A DNA stretch of 57,573 bases from CAUJGP01 sp964612425 (GCA_964612425.1 CAZTDX010000015.1:1-57573), one strand, 5' to 3'; shown: positions 8,222-17,375, counted from the stretch's first letter. Notes: generated from the letters alone by a model not told the origin. Made by a program: numbers and translations.

Positions 8222-8264
8222 CAAACCAATTAAAAAAAAATTAACAAACCAATGCTTCCGATAT

Positions 8265-8406
8265 TAGATTCTGCTGAAAAAGAGCCTAATTCGAGGCGGA
8301 AAAGCTTAAATCGAACGAGGCGTAGTTCCCCAACTTTAAGACCTTAACAGTTGAGTGAGATTTAAACTTTTTCAACGAAGAAGTAGGCCTTTTTCAGCAG
8401 AATCTA
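8265..8406. repeat. Palindromic repeat element, copy 1 (142 bp)
   Basis: The outer arms TAGATTCTGCTGAAAAAG and CTTTTTCAGCAGAATCTA are perfect complements; within them lie further paired blocks (GCCTA/TAGGC and a shared TTAAATC/GATTTAA) and less-paired bases. It begins 2 bases behind the coxD stop. This copy has a longer, altered centre than the other two (31079-31205 and 36924-37051). It could form a large hairpin in RNA or DNA and act as a transcription terminator or mRNA 3' end; a MITE origin is possible since TA flanks both ends. Confidence 0.9.
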
Positions 8407-8408
8407 TA

Positions 8409-8756
8409 TTAGAGCGTGCTAGTTACCGGCACTCTTGTAAAAATATCCACAACACAAAGTACAAACAATAAGGCTACGAAAAAGAAAGCAACTCCAAAGA
8501 TCGCTCGATTGATCGGTTTATCGTATTTTAAGTGCATAAAATAAGCCATCACCAAAACAGCCTTAGTCGTTGCAATGATAAAAGCAACAGGAGCTGCCAG
8601 CGACCCTAAATGCATTGTATGAAATGTTACTGTTAAAACAGTTAAAATCAAAAGTATCACTAATATGTTAAAAAATACTTTTGCGGGAATAACGTGATGA
8701 CTTGAGCCGTGGTCACTACTGTGTCCATTACTGTGACTTGGGTTTTGAGCTGCCAT
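8409..8756 (-). CDS. coxD: Cytochrome c oxidase subunit IV (caa3 type, small subunit)
   Basis: 115 residues from ATG at 8756, preceded by TAGGAGG; an upstream in-frame start would run into coxC. A histidine/serine-rich N-terminus (HSNGHSSDHGSSHH) is followed by three membrane helices: VFFNILVILLILTVLTVTFH, a helix with FIIATTKAVLVMAYFMHLKYD, and a last one with FFFVALLFVLCVVDIF. The TKA-x-LVMAYFMHL pattern is typical of bacterial oxidase subunit IV. It is the last structural gene of the oxidase operon, 8 bases behind coxC, and is followed directly by a palindromic repeat. Confidence 0.85.
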   Translation of the reverse strand: MAAQNPSHSNGHSSDHGSSHHVIPAKVFFNILVILLILTVLTVTFHTMHLGSLAAPVAFIIATTKAVLVMAYFMHLKYDKPINRAIFGVAFFFVALLFVLCVVDIFTRVPVTSTL

Positions 8757-8764
8757 AAATCCTC

Positions 8765-9421
8765 CTAGCCAATCAAATAAAGAATGGGAAATAAATAAAT
8801 CCAAATTAAATCGACGATATGCCAAAAAATACCAACACCTTCCACGGGCGTATAATAGTGTTCGTCAAACTCACCTCTCATGGCTCGTAACATCACCCAA
8901 AAGATGAGTCCCATTCCCAACATGACGTGAATCCCATGCAAACCTGACATCACAAAGTAAAATGAAAAATAGAGCGCTAAATTCTTATGTTGAGCACCCT
9001 CATAGGCAAACCATTTCCCTGGAAAAATTCCTAAATGAAATTTGTGTGTATACTCAAAATATTTAATGACCATAAAGCCCGCGCCACACAAAAGTGTTAC
9101 CGCAAGATACGGTACTGCTCGCTGACCTTTGCCACTTTGTAAAGACTGAATTGCCATGGCCATGGTCCACGAACTCACAAGAAGAATGCAAGTATTTGCA
9201 AAACCCATTCTCCAATCCAAATGACTGGCTCCTTCAGCAAACATGGAAGGGTACAAGGCGTGAAAAATTCCGTAAGCAGCAAAAATCGCACCAAACATCA
9301 GTATTTCTGTCGCCATAAATAGCCAAATACCTTGTTTGGATGTTTCATACTCATGCTCAGCACTTCTAAAGTGATGAGCAAAATGATGTTTACCAACGTG
9401 TGCTGTATTATCTGTACTCAT
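8765..9421 (-). CDS. coxC: Cytochrome c oxidase subunit III
   Basis: 218 residues starting at ATG 9421 (MSTDNTAHVGKHH), overlapping the end of coxA by 14 bases. It has about five membrane helices, with family landmarks such as KQGIWLFMATEILMFGAIFAAY (first helix), FVMSGLHGIHVMLG and a C-terminal FWHIVDLIWIYLFPILYL. This is the shorter form of subunit III usual in caa3-type oxidases. It stabilises the core and helps proton uptake. It lies between coxA and coxD. Confidence 0.92.
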   Translation of the reverse strand: MSTDNTAHVGKHHFAHHFRSAEHEYETSKQGIWLFMATEILMFGAIFAAYGIFHALYPSMFAEGASHLDWRMGFANTCILLVSSWTMAMAIQSLQSGKGQRAVPYLAVTLLCGAGFMVIKYFEYTHKFHLGIFPGKWFAYEGAQHKNLALYFSFYFVMSGLHGIHVMLGMGLIFWVMLRAMRGEFDEHYYTPVEGVGIFWHIVDLIWIYLFPILYLIG

Positions 9422-10997
9422 AAGGCCCCGCTGTAATGATAGGTTCTTGATCAAAATTATGGTGAGGTGGAGGAGATGGAATCGTCCACTCTAAAGTTTT
9501 AGCACCCCAAGGATTTGCTGGTGCCGCAGGACCGGAGAAAATTCCTTTCAGAATGGTCGCCAGTCCAACAAAAAATCCAAAACCAATCATATATGATCCC
9601 ACTGTAGAAATCTTATTGAGGGATTCATACATTGGCAAGTAATCAAAATAACGTCGGGGCATTCCCATTGAACCTAAAATAAATTGAGGGAAGAACGTGA
9701 CGTTAAAACCTATAAAGGTAAAAACAAATGAAATTCGAGCCCAGGACTCTTCATACATTTTACCCGACATTTTTGGAAACCAATAAAACATGCCGGCCAT
9801 TAATGCCATGAGCACTCCACCCACCATCACATAATGAAAGTGAGCTACGACAAAGTAAGTATCGTGAAAGTGCACATCAAGACCAATGAGGGCTAACATA
9901 ATTCCAGTAACTCCACCAATCGCAAATAAAAACATAAACCCTAAAGCATAAAGCATCGGAGTCGCAAATTGAATCGAGCCTCTGTATAGTGTCGCAACCC
10001 AGTTAAACATTTTAATTGCAGTAGGTACACCCACCAAAACCGTCAAAATGGAAAACACCACTCCAGCCACTTCAGATTGACCACTCACATACATATGGTG
10101 ACCCCAAACAAAAAAGCTCACTGCTGCAATACCTACGCTAGAGTAAGCCACTGCTGTATAACCAAAAATTGTTTTTCTTGAAAAAGCTGTAATTACTTCA
10201 CTGATAATTCCCATGGCAGGAAGAATCATAATATAAACTGCAGGATGCGAATAGAACCAGAAAAAGTGCTGAAACAACACTGGATCTCCACCCAGTGTGG
10301 AATCAAAAATTCCAATTCCAAGAGTGCGCTCAGCGACTAATAATAGAAGCGTTATCCCCAAAACTGGCGTCGCTAAAACCTGAAGAATACTTGTTGAATA
10401 CAATGCCCACACAAAAAGTGGGATTCGCTTCATTGTCATTCCAGGAGCGCGCAAAGTATGAACTGTAGCAATAAAATTTAAACCCGTAAGAATGGATGAT
10501 ATCCCCATAATAAAGGCCGCCATCACCATAGTCACTGTGGCAGTACTTGTCTTAATGCTGTAGGGAGTATAAAACGTCCAACCAGTGTCAATTTTTGAAG
10601 TAAAAAGAGTCGATATTGCTAAAAATGCACCGGCCATAAAAATATACCAGCTCATTAAATTTAACCGAGGAAAAGCCACATCTTTTGCCCCAATATGAAT
10701 GGGCAGAAAGAAATTTCCTAAAATCGCTGGAATCCCAGGGATAATAACCATGAAGACCATAACCGCTCCATGATAAGTCATCACCTGATTGTAGGTGCCG
10801 GCACTCATGATTGTTGGGCCAGGACTAAACAATTCTGTTCTAAGCAAAAGTGCGAATGTCCCGCCTACCAAAAAGAATATTGAAACGGATAATGCATACA
10901 TTAAGCCAATTCTTTTATGATCCAAGCTACAAAGCCACGACTTCAAACCTGCAAATTCGTTGATATAATTTTTTCCTGTACTTGCATGTGCTGCCAT
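9408..10997 (-). CDS. coxA: Cytochrome c oxidase subunit I (A2-type heme-copper oxidase)
   Basis: 529 residues, twelve membrane helices. Heme and CuB ligands are visible: an early M-T-Y-H-G-A-VMVF (low-spin heme), WFYSHPAVYIMILP (CuB histidine and cross-linked tyrosine), FVWGHHMYVSG (CuB H-H) and FHDTYFVVAHFHYVMVGG (heme a and a3 ligands). Instead of the glutamate of HPEVY, the protein has YSHPAVY, the mark of A2-type oxidases as in Rhodothermus or Thermus caa3. It reduces O2 to water and pumps protons across the inner membrane. It lies in the order coxB-coxA-coxC-coxD, 14 bases behind coxB. Confidence 0.96.
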   Translation of the reverse strand: MAAHASTGKNYINEFAGLKSWLCSLDHKRIGLMYALSVSIFFLVGGTFALLLRTELFSPGPTIMSAGTYNQVMTYHGAVMVFMVIIPGIPAILGNFFLPIHIGAKDVAFPRLNLMSWYIFMAGAFLAISTLFTSKIDTGWTFYTPYSIKTSTATVTMVMAAFIMGISSILTGLNFIATVHTLRAPGMTMKRIPLFVWALYSTSILQVLATPVLGITLLLLVAERTLGIGIFDSTLGGDPVLFQHFFWFYSHPAVYIMILPAMGIISEVITAFSRKTIFGYTAVAYSSVGIAAVSFFVWGHHMYVSGQSEVAGVVFSILTVLVGVPTAIKMFNWVATLYRGSIQFATPMLYALGFMFLFAIGGVTGIMLALIGLDVHFHDTYFVVAHFHYVMVGGVLMALMAGMFYWFPKMSGKMYEESWARISFVFTFIGFNVTFFPQFILGSMGMPRRYFDYLPMYESLNKISTVGSYMIGFGFFVGLATILKGIFSGPAAPANPWGAKTLEWTIPSPPPHHNFDQEPIITAGPYEYR

Positions 10998-11011
10998 AAA
11001 ATTATTACCTC

Positions 11012-11953
11012 TTATTTTTGATTCTTAATAAACTCTATAATGGCGGTCATATCTTCTTCAGAGAGCTGCCCTTGAAAGCTTGGCATAACCCCTTTTGGAA
11101 ATCCTTTAACCGTCTTTGCCGTCGGACTCACAATAGATTCACGAATGTAGTTTTCATCGGCTTTCAACTCAGTACCATCATCAAACGCAGAAGCTCTGCC
11201 AAATAACCCTTTGAATGTGGGACCTACTTTGGGACTTCCATCTAAACTATGGCAAGCCACGCAACCTTTTTCATTGTAGAGTTTAGCACCTGGGCCGCCG
11301 GCAATTTCATTGGATGTCCCTAACCATTTTTCATAATCTGCCAAGCTAACTACTTTTAGTTTAGCAAGCATTTTAGAGTGATCAAGTCCGCAGTACTCAG
11401 CGCAAAATACGTGAAACTCTCCCAATTTTTCTGCCTGAAACCACAAGTCTGTATAACGTCCTGGGATCACGTCTTGCTTAATTCGAAAACTAGGAACGTA
11501 AAAGCTATGAACAACATCCTTTGATGTCATAATTAGCTTTACGGGCTCTCCAACAGGTACAACGAATTCATTATTTAATTTTTTACCGTTTTTATATTCA
11601 AATTGCCATAGCCACTGCTGACCATAAACATGAACTTCTTTTGCATTTTTGGGAGGAGATTTCATATCGTGGTAAAGTGACCAGCCCCAAGCAAACATCA
11701 CTAAAAACATAACAAGCGGAATAAAACTCCAAATGAATTCCAACATTGTATTGTGTGTAATATAAGGAGTCTTATCATTATTAGTTTTTCGGCGGTATTT
11801 AGTCACAAAATACGTCATGCCACCAAGTAACAAAACGCAAGCCACCAAGCTTGAGATCAATAAAAATTTATAAAGACTATCCCACTCAGAAGCAATTTTT
11901 GTTGCATCCGTCGGCGCGAAAACACTCGCATTAGCAATTGACATCCACCACAT
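11012..11953 (-). CDS. coxB: Cytochrome c oxidase subunit II fused to cytochrome c (caa3 type)
   Basis: 313 residues. A signal or first helix and a second helix (FIPLVMFLVMFAWGWSL) hold the N-terminal hairpin. The periplasmic CuA domain has VVHSFYVPSF and the ligand cluster FCAEYCGLDHSKM. It is followed by a cytochrome c domain with CVACH and a likely axial methionine in GVMPSFQG. The fusion defines a caa3 oxidase that can take electrons directly from a membrane cytochrome. AAGGAGTG precedes the ATG. Upstream lie the SCO protein (copper delivery to CuA) and a membrane cytochrome c, so the block is one functional unit. Confidence 0.95.
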   Translation of the reverse strand: MWWMSIANASVFAPTDATKIASEWDSLYKFLLISSLVACVLLLGGMTYFVTKYRRKTNNDKTPYITHNTMLEFIWSFIPLVMFLVMFAWGWSLYHDMKSPPKNAKEVHVYGQQWLWQFEYKNGKKLNNEFVVPVGEPVKLIMTSKDVVHSFYVPSFRIKQDVIPGRYTDLWFQAEKLGEFHVFCAEYCGLDHSKMLAKLKVVSLADYEKWLGTSNEIAGGPGAKLYNEKGCVACHSLDGSPKVGPTFKGLFGRASAFDDGTELKADENYIRESIVSPTAKTVKGFPKGVMPSFQGQLSEEDMTAIIEFIKNQK

Positions 11954-12002
11954 GAAATTCCACTCCTTACCTTTTTTTCAAATAAAATATGTTTATAAAT
12001 TA

Positions 12003-12845
12003 TTAAGCTACTTTTCGGCGCATTTTTATCCAAAAAGGAACAATCCAAATCAGCAAAAATAAAATCATCGCACCACCGCCCAACTTCATTATGTTGGAGA
12101 CCATAGGCGAATATTTACTTTGATGCTCATCATAGCGGAAACAAAACAAAACCATTCTATCCAGAAAAGTTCCTAATTTTCCTTCCATAGATTCATTCAA
12201 CGATAATTTAATGTCTTGAGGTAGAAAATAAACTCCAGGCAAATAACGAGTGATTTTTCCCTCTGGAGACACAACAATAGCCGCAGAAGGATGTGCCCAC
12301 TCTTGCATCTCTTCGTTCCAGTGGTATTTAAAACCAATCGCTGAGGTGAACTCTTTGATAGACTTTGCGTTTCCTGTTAAAAAATGCCAACCCTGTTCAG
12401 TGTTAGGGCGACTATAGAATTTCATATAACTAGCTTTTTTTTCCTTGGCTAACTCTGGCCCTTCATGATCATCAAAGCTTATAGCTAAAACCTGAAATTT
12501 ATCGCCCGCATTCCAATTCAATCCCTTTAAACCTTCCGTTAGTCCATTGAGATGATAGCTACACAAACCATGACAACCATAATAAACGGGACTCACAATA
12601 AGTGGGCGACCTGGACTCAAATATTGACCCAGCTTTACAATGCGCCCCTCTTCATCTCGAAACTCAGTATCCAACGGAAAGTTAGAACCAATTTTTTGAT
12701 CGATCCCAACATCCTTGAGTTCTTTAATGGGCTCGGTGGATGTTTTCCCAAGGGGAGAAACCAACCTATTTGAATTATCTGCAAATAGATTCACGCCCAT
12801 CAAAAGCGTCATTAAAGTTATATTTATGAGCTTTATACAATACAA
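12003..12845 (-). CDS. SCO1/SenC copper chaperone for CuA assembly
   Basis: 280 residues from a TTG at 12845 with AGAGG just upstream; the next ATG (12812) would trim the signal peptide. A signal sequence (MYCIKLINITLMTLLMGVNLFA) is followed by a thioredoxin-like domain with the copper-binding CHGLC (C-x3-C) and a later histidine in EWAHPSA. A C-terminal membrane helix, MILFLLIWIVPFWI, near residues 258-275, anchors it. The family delivers copper to the CuA site of subunit II, encoded immediately downstream. It follows the cytochrome c gene in the same direction. Confidence 0.88.
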   Translation of the reverse strand: MYCIKLINITLMTLLMGVNLFADNSNRLVSPLGKTSTEPIKELKDVGIDQKIGSNFPLDTEFRDEEGRIVKLGQYLSPGRPLIVSPVYYGCHGLCSYHLNGLTEGLKGLNWNAGDKFQVLAISFDDHEGPELAKEKKASYMKFYSRPNTEQGWHFLTGNAKSIKEFTSAIGFKYHWNEEMQEWAHPSAAIVVSPEGKITRYLPGVYFLPQDIKLSLNESMEGKLGTFLDRMVLFCFRYDEHQSKYSPMVSNIMKLGGGAMILFLLIWIVPFWIKMRRKVA

Positions 12846-12920
12846 GCTCGACCTCTTTTCACAACAGCTGCTTTAAAGCACCTCTGTTTGTAACATTTGA
12901 TTGAACATCAATTCTCAAAA

Positions 12921-13484
12921 TTATTTTGCAGAATTGGCAAATTCACTTAGTTTAGCACTATCATCATTTATTTTATTTTTAGTAATTGATCTAATAAACT
13001 GAACAACGGCCCATCGGTCTTGTGGCTTAATCTGAGAAAAACCAGGCATTGAAGTCCCAGCAATCCCTCCGCTTACAGTTTTAAATAAAGAGATCGAATC
13101 GCCGCCCACTTTCCACTGACCTTCAACAAAATTACGTGGTTTTGGATTGAGAGCCGCTCCAGCAGCCCCATCCCCCAAACCTTTATCGCCGTGGCACATA
13201 GCGCAGTTTGCTTTATAAACACCTTCACCATATTGAATCACGTCATTATTTTCGACCCAAGGCTCTTTAACGCTCGCAATGTCGAAGGTCTTCACTTCAG
13301 TGCCTCCAGCAACAGCGACCTCCTTGATCTTCTCACCCATATCAACTCCAGGATGAATCATAATAAGGTACACAAAAAATGAAAGCACAAACACCATTGT
13401 AAAAACAAAGGTAATGAATCCACCTCGATTGTAAAGTGGTTCATTGGACGAAAGATTTTTATTATCGTGATCAGATGATGACAT
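12921..13484 (-). CDS. Membrane-anchored monoheme cytochrome c
   Basis: 187 residues from the ATG at 13484, preceded by AAGGAAA; an in-frame upstream start is less likely. One membrane helix (FITFVFTMVFVLSFFVYLIMI) near residues 25-45 is followed by a periplasmic class I cytochrome c domain with CAMCH and probable axial methionine in TSMPGFSQI. It is the first gene of the oxidase block and probably donates electrons to the cytochrome c domain of coxB. The divergent xseA gene begins about 120 bases away. Confidence 0.85.
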   Translation of the reverse strand: MSSSDHDNKNLSSNEPLYNRGGFITFVFTMVFVLSFFVYLIMIHPGVDMGEKIKEVAVAGGTEVKTFDIASVKEPWVENNDVIQYGEGVYKANCAMCHGDKGLGDGAAGAALNPKPRNFVEGQWKVGGDSISLFKTVSGGIAGTSMPGFSQIKPQDRWAVVQFIRSITKNKINDDSAKLSEFANSAK

Positions 13485-13607
13485 GATGATTTCCTTTTTA
13501 CTTTTATAAACCCATACAAAAAAAAACATTGCGGTGCAAAGAAAATTTTAAAGAGATTAAAGAAGCGTGTTTGACTTCTATCCCTGACCACAGATAGTTA
13601 AAGCATT

Positions 13608-15116
13608 ATGCCAAATGATTATTCACTTCATTTTGAAAATGATCCCGGACCAAACTCACCTTCGAACCAAAATTCGAACACAACTTTTACAAATTCTGAA
13701 TCGCAAGTTTTTAGTGTTGAAGCGCTTAATCGCTTGATTCGCGGACAAATTGAAAGTCGATTCACCCAAGTTTGGGTCAAAGGTGAGCTGAGCAACTTTA
13801 AGGCACATACATCAGGGCATTTTTATTTTAGCTTGAAAGATTCTAATTCTCAAATTCGTGCTGTGATGTTTCGCGGCTATAACTCAAAGCTTAAATTTCG
13901 ACCACATGATGGATTGGAAGTTTTGGTTCGAGGCAAAGTCACTGTTTTTGAACCTCGCGGCGAGTATCAAATTACTTGTGACACGATGGAACCCGTGGGG
14001 GCCGGCGCGTTACAAAAGGCTTTTGAGCAACTCAAAGAAAAACTCAAGCGTGAAGGTTTGTTTGAAAACTCAAAAAAGCGCCCGCTCCCTCACTTACCAA
14101 GACACATTGCCATTGTTACCTCTCCCACGGGTGCTGCCATTCGAGATATTCTCAATATTTTACAACGGCGAGCACGCGGAATTGAAATCACCATTGTTCC
14201 CACTCTTGTTCAAGGCGAAGCAGCAGCTCCAGCGCTGCGAGAAGCCTTTAAAAAGTCCACTCTCATCCCTGGAGTTGAAGCTATTATTATTGGAAGAGGT
14301 GGCGGATCAATTGAAGATATGTGGTGCTTTAATGATGAAGGATTGGCGCGCTTAATTTCGCAAAGTCCTATTCCCGTCATTTCTGCTGTCGGTCACGAAA
14401 TTGATTTTACGATTGCCGATTTTGTGGCTGATGTGCGCGCACCAACTCCTTCGGCAGCAGCAGAACTGGTGATTAAAAGTGCTGACGAAGTGATGAATCG
14501 CGTGACCAATCTCAAAAGACTTTTATGGCTATCGATCAATCAAACCATGAAAGGGTTGAAACAAAAAGTAGCTACCCTTAATCACCGCTTGATCGACCCG
14601 CAACGGCGACTGCAGGATCTCATTCAACGCAATGATGATTTGAAAGATCGCCTCACCTTAGCCATTCAAAATTTTTTACTTCGACGACAGGAATCCTTAC
14701 GTTTACAGACGAAGCGCTTAGGGACTCCGGAGGCAATGTTGCAGCGTAAACTCGCTCTTTTAGAGTCTCTGAATCTGCGATTAAAAAACACGGGCGACAA
14801 ACTACTTATTAATAAAAAACACCGCCTCGAACGAGTGATGGTCAAAATGGATAGCTTAAGTCCACTCAAGGTGGTGGAGCGTGGTTACTCGATCGTAACA
14901 CTGGATGCTCGCAATGAAAATGAGAGGTCGACTCAAGCAAAGAGCAAAGCCGTGAGTAACTCCGTGAGTGGCGAACTGATTAAATCGATTACTCAAGTCA
15001 ATGCAGGAGATGCTTTGCAAATAAGAGTTATGGATGGAACTGTTCACGCCACTGTCACTGGTACAAACATCACAGATACAACAGCCACTGGAATAACTGC
15101 CACAGATAAATTTTAA
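13608..15116 (+). CDS. xseA: Exodeoxyribonuclease VII large subunit
   Basis: 502 residues. An N-terminal extension rich in N, S and P (about residues 1-35) precedes the OB-fold domain (QVWVKGELSNFK, GHFYFSLKD) and the catalytic domain, recognised by PRHIAIVTSPTGAAIRDIL, the glycine-rich IIIGRGGGSIEDMW, VISAVGHEIDFTIADFVAD and ADVRAPTPSAAAE. A long coiled-coil follows and the C-terminal segment has LSPLKVVERGYSIV. Together with XseB it degrades single-stranded DNA to short acid-soluble oligonucleotides in the cytoplasm. The last 40 residues are low-complexity (T, A, G). xseB follows 46 bases later. Confidence 0.97.
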   Translation: MPNDYSLHFENDPGPNSPSNQNSNTTFTNSESQVFSVEALNRLIRGQIESRFTQVWVKGELSNFKAHTSGHFYFSLKDSNSQIRAVMFRGYNSKLKFRPHDGLEVLVRGKVTVFEPRGEYQITCDTMEPVGAGALQKAFEQLKEKLKREGLFENSKKRPLPHLPRHIAIVTSPTGAAIRDILNILQRRARGIEITIVPTLVQGEAAAPALREAFKKSTLIPGVEAIIIGRGGGSIEDMWCFNDEGLARLISQSPIPVISAVGHEIDFTIADFVADVRAPTPSAAAELVIKSADEVMNRVTNLKRLLWLSINQTMKGLKQKVATLNHRLIDPQRRLQDLIQRNDDLKDRLTLAIQNFLLRRQESLRLQTKRLGTPEAMLQRKLALLESLNLRLKNTGDKLLINKKHRLERVMVKMDSLSPLKVVERGYSIVTLDARNENERSTQAKSKAVSNSVSGELIKSITQVNAGDALQIRVMDGTVHATVTGTNITDTTATGITATDKF

Positions 15117-15162
15117 ATGAAACTGAATTGAACTTTATTTTTCCAAACAAAAGGGGATCAAA

Positions 15163-15387
15163 ATGGATTTCGAAAAAAAATTAACTCGACTCGAAGAAAT
15201 TGTTCAAAAAATGGAAAAAGGAGATTTAGCCCTTGAGCAATCACTCAAGTTGTTTGAAGAAGGCATTGGACTCACTCGCGATTGCCAAACTCAACTGACA
15301 GAGGCCGAAAATAAAATTCGTTTACTGGTTGATATTGATGCTAATAAACAAGCCGTCACTAAGCCATTTACGGCTGAAGAAACTTGA
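15163..15387 (+). CDS. xseB: Exodeoxyribonuclease VII small subunit
   Basis: 74 residues with the family pattern F-E-x-x-L-x-x-L-E-x-I-V-x-x-M-E-x-G-D-L-x-L-E-x-S-L-x-L-F-E-E-G. The helical bundle binds the coiled-coil of XseA. AAGGGG precedes the ATG. It lies between xseA and ispA, a common xseA-xseB-ispA arrangement. Confidence 0.95.
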   Translation: MDFEKKLTRLEEIVQKMEKGDLALEQSLKLFEEGIGLTRDCQTQLTEAENKIRLLVDIDANKQAVTKPFTAEET

Positions 15388-15409
15388 CCACAAGAAGCAT
15401 AAAGTTACT

Positions 15410-16363
15410 ATGAAGTCATTTCAGTCGTTGATTCCCATCAATCATCTTCAAAGCTTAGATGAGTTTTTAAAGCTTTATTTTAGCCCCAAAGCCAATTATT
15501 TTAATTTTGAATCTGAGCAATACACAGTCTCTGATAACATTAACAGCGACTCTAAAAATGGAATCAATAGTAATTATTTAGTGGGCTACACAAAATTGAT
15601 GGAGTCCATCAACTACTCCCTATTTACTGGCGGGAAACGCTTTCGCCCTATGGTAGGATACTTGCTGGGAGAGGCGCTGGGAATTTCTGCTGATCAACTC
15701 ACGCCTTGGCTTGCAGCTATAGAATGTATTCACACCTACTCCCTGATACATGATGATTTACCATGTATGGACAACGATACCTTAAGGCGCGGCAAACCAA
15801 CAAATCATGTCGTCTTTGGCGAGACAACAGCGCTCCTTGCCGGCGATGCACTTTTGACGGAAGCTTTTAAAATCATCGCTGAATATTATGTGGACTCGCC
15901 CCCATTGGGTTTACCTCTCGTCGGCATACTTTCGCGAGCTTCTGGAGTTCAAGGCATGGTTGCGGGACAGGCTTTAGATTTAGGATTTAATGTCACTGGT
16001 ACAAATCTGAAGAACATCCTCGGTGCTGTAAAAATGATTCACCATCTAAAGACCGGCGCTCTTATCGCTTCAGTAGCACAAGGGGTTGCCTTATTCACCT
16101 CATACCCCCAAGAAATTAAAAATAAAATTCATCACTTTGGCTTTCTGTTAGGATTTAATTTTCAAGTGAAAGATGATCTTTTAGATTTTGACACCCAAGT
16201 TAATGACCCCAAAAATATCGCCCAGCGCCTGGGAGTTGAAAAGACGAAGGAGCTTCTTGTAAATAATTCGAATTTAGCCAAAGAAGCTCTTCACTTTTTG
16301 ACCACCGAAAAAAAGTCTGCCCTCTTAGAGCTTATTGATTACAATGTTCACCGCACAACTTGA
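15410..16363 (+). CDS. ispA: Farnesyl/geranylgeranyl diphosphate synthase
   Basis: 317 residues from ATG 15410 (MKSFQSLIPINHLQSL); upstream in-frame starts would overlap xseB. It has the first aspartate-rich motif in LIHDDLPCMDNDTLRRGKPT, GQALDL, and the second in FQVKDDLLDFDT. These bind the magnesium-diphosphate of the allylic and homoallylic substrates. It extends isoprenoid chains from IPP and DMAPP, feeding quinone, undecaprenyl and heme O farnesyl chains; ctaB in this window uses the farnesyl product. An extra N-terminal stretch of about 40 residues (Y, N and S rich) precedes the core. It ends 17 bases from a convergent regulator gene. Confidence 0.94.
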   Translation: MKSFQSLIPINHLQSLDEFLKLYFSPKANYFNFESEQYTVSDNINSDSKNGINSNYLVGYTKLMESINYSLFTGGKRFRPMVGYLLGEALGISADQLTPWLAAIECIHTYSLIHDDLPCMDNDTLRRGKPTNHVVFGETTALLAGDALLTEAFKIIAEYYVDSPPLGLPLVGILSRASGVQGMVAGQALDLGFNVTGTNLKNILGAVKMIHHLKTGALIASVAQGVALFTSYPQEIKNKIHHFGFLLGFNFQVKDDLLDFDTQVNDPKNIAQRLGVEKTKELLVNNSNLAKEALHFLTTEKKSALLELIDYNVHRTT

Positions 16364-16379
16364 TTCAGAATTCTTGAAG

Positions 16380-17186
16380 CTAGACTTTAAAAAAATCAAA
16401 CGAAAAGCAAATAAGTTCTTCTGATTTTGATGGGTTGGCAACAGCTTTATAATCATCAAGAACTTTTAAAATTAACTGTTTAATAACTTCAAAATCATTT
16501 TTACTGATTGCTTGCACCATAGTAAAATGCAACCCATCAGTGCTTTTATTTTGACTATCAGCAATGGCCCGCGTCCTCCAATTACCATGCTGTATTGAAT
16601 GCATAGGCGAAGTTTTTGGTAACATCATAGAGCCTGATGAAAACTTCCAAGTATCTCCTTGCCTTTTAACTAAATTAAAAGACTCAAGTGTCTGCAAGTA
16701 AGATCGAACATCCTGCTCATCTAAACCTAATCTTTCTGCTATGGCTTTCGATGTTTGGAATTGTGAAATATCAGTTAAAATATGAATAGCACTCCAATAC
16801 CAGGAGGAATAATAAATCATTATTCGCTCTTGTTCTTCCATGCTGCTAAATTTATATCTTTTGGATAGGTTTTCTTGCTCCTCTTTAATTTTTTTTAATT
16901 CTGCATAAAGTTGCTTTCTATAACTGGGATTTGAAGCACGCTCATAGGAAACTAACTTTAAGTAAAATTCAGATTCTGATTCAGAAAGTTTCATAAAACG
17001 ACACGCTTCAAAAGCTTGGTCAGGAGTTAAATGCTCTTCTTCTCGCAATACTCTCGTTAGATGTGAGTTTTGGCAGTTCATCATGGATGCAAGTTTAGAA
17101 AGTAAACCACGAGTGGTCTCCTGAGACTCAATCCACTCTTTTAAAAACAAACGATAATTTTGAGATATATAAAGTGAAGTAGACAT
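16380..17186 (-). CDS. TIGR02147-type transcriptional regulator
   Basis: 268 residues. The N-terminal Y-R-LFLKEWIES start and the helix-turn-helix SKLASMMNCQNSHLTRVLREEEHLTPDQA match the family, followed by F-Y-L-K-L-V-x-YERA and a DUF4423-like region with YYSSWYWSAIHIL. A winged segment (SKAIAERLGLDEQDVRSYLQTLESFNLVKRQ) near residues 145-180 is a second DNA-binding-like domain. The C-terminal part, with G-L-H-F-T-M and F-SFDFFKV, is typical of these proteins. It diverges from a secreted GGGSGTGSG protein; the same arrangement occurs at the left edge. Ligand unknown. Confidence 0.88.
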   Translation of the reverse strand: MSTSLYISQNYRLFLKEWIESQETTRGLLSKLASMMNCQNSHLTRVLREEEHLTPDQAFEACRFMKLSESESEFYLKLVSYERASNPSYRKQLYAELKKIKEEQENLSKRYKFSSMEEQERIMIYYSSWYWSAIHILTDISQFQTSKAIAERLGLDEQDVRSYLQTLESFNLVKRQGDTWKFSSGSMMLPKTSPMHSIQHGNWRTRAIADSQNKSTDGLHFTMVQAISKNDFEVIKQLILKVLDDYKAVANPSKSEELICFSFDFFKV

Positions 17187-17221
17187 GAGCTTATAATCCT
17201 TTGTAAATAATTATACTTTAT

Positions 17222-17240
17222 ATTTGCTAAAATAGCAAAT
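17222..17240. promoter_or_regulatory. Perfect palindrome ATTTGCTA-AAA-TAGCAAAT, candidate operator
   Basis: 8-bp arms and a 3-base spacer, 36 bases upstream of the TIGR02147-type regulator start and inside the 189-base divergent interval shared with the secreted-protein operon. A regulator binding site is the natural reading but is inferred from position. Confidence 0.55.
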
Positions 17241-17375
17241 TTAACTAACTTATTTCAGAAAATACATCTTTTATTTTGCTTCAATTTAAAATAGATTCAC
17301 TAAACAATTTTAGTATATAAACAAATACAGTGTGGCACAGACCTTGCTGTATCAAAACGATAAGGAGAATAATTT

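Noticed and set aside
13906..14355. 149-residue frame inside xseA
   Set aside because: It overlaps the catalytic domain of xseA in another frame and has no recognisable features.
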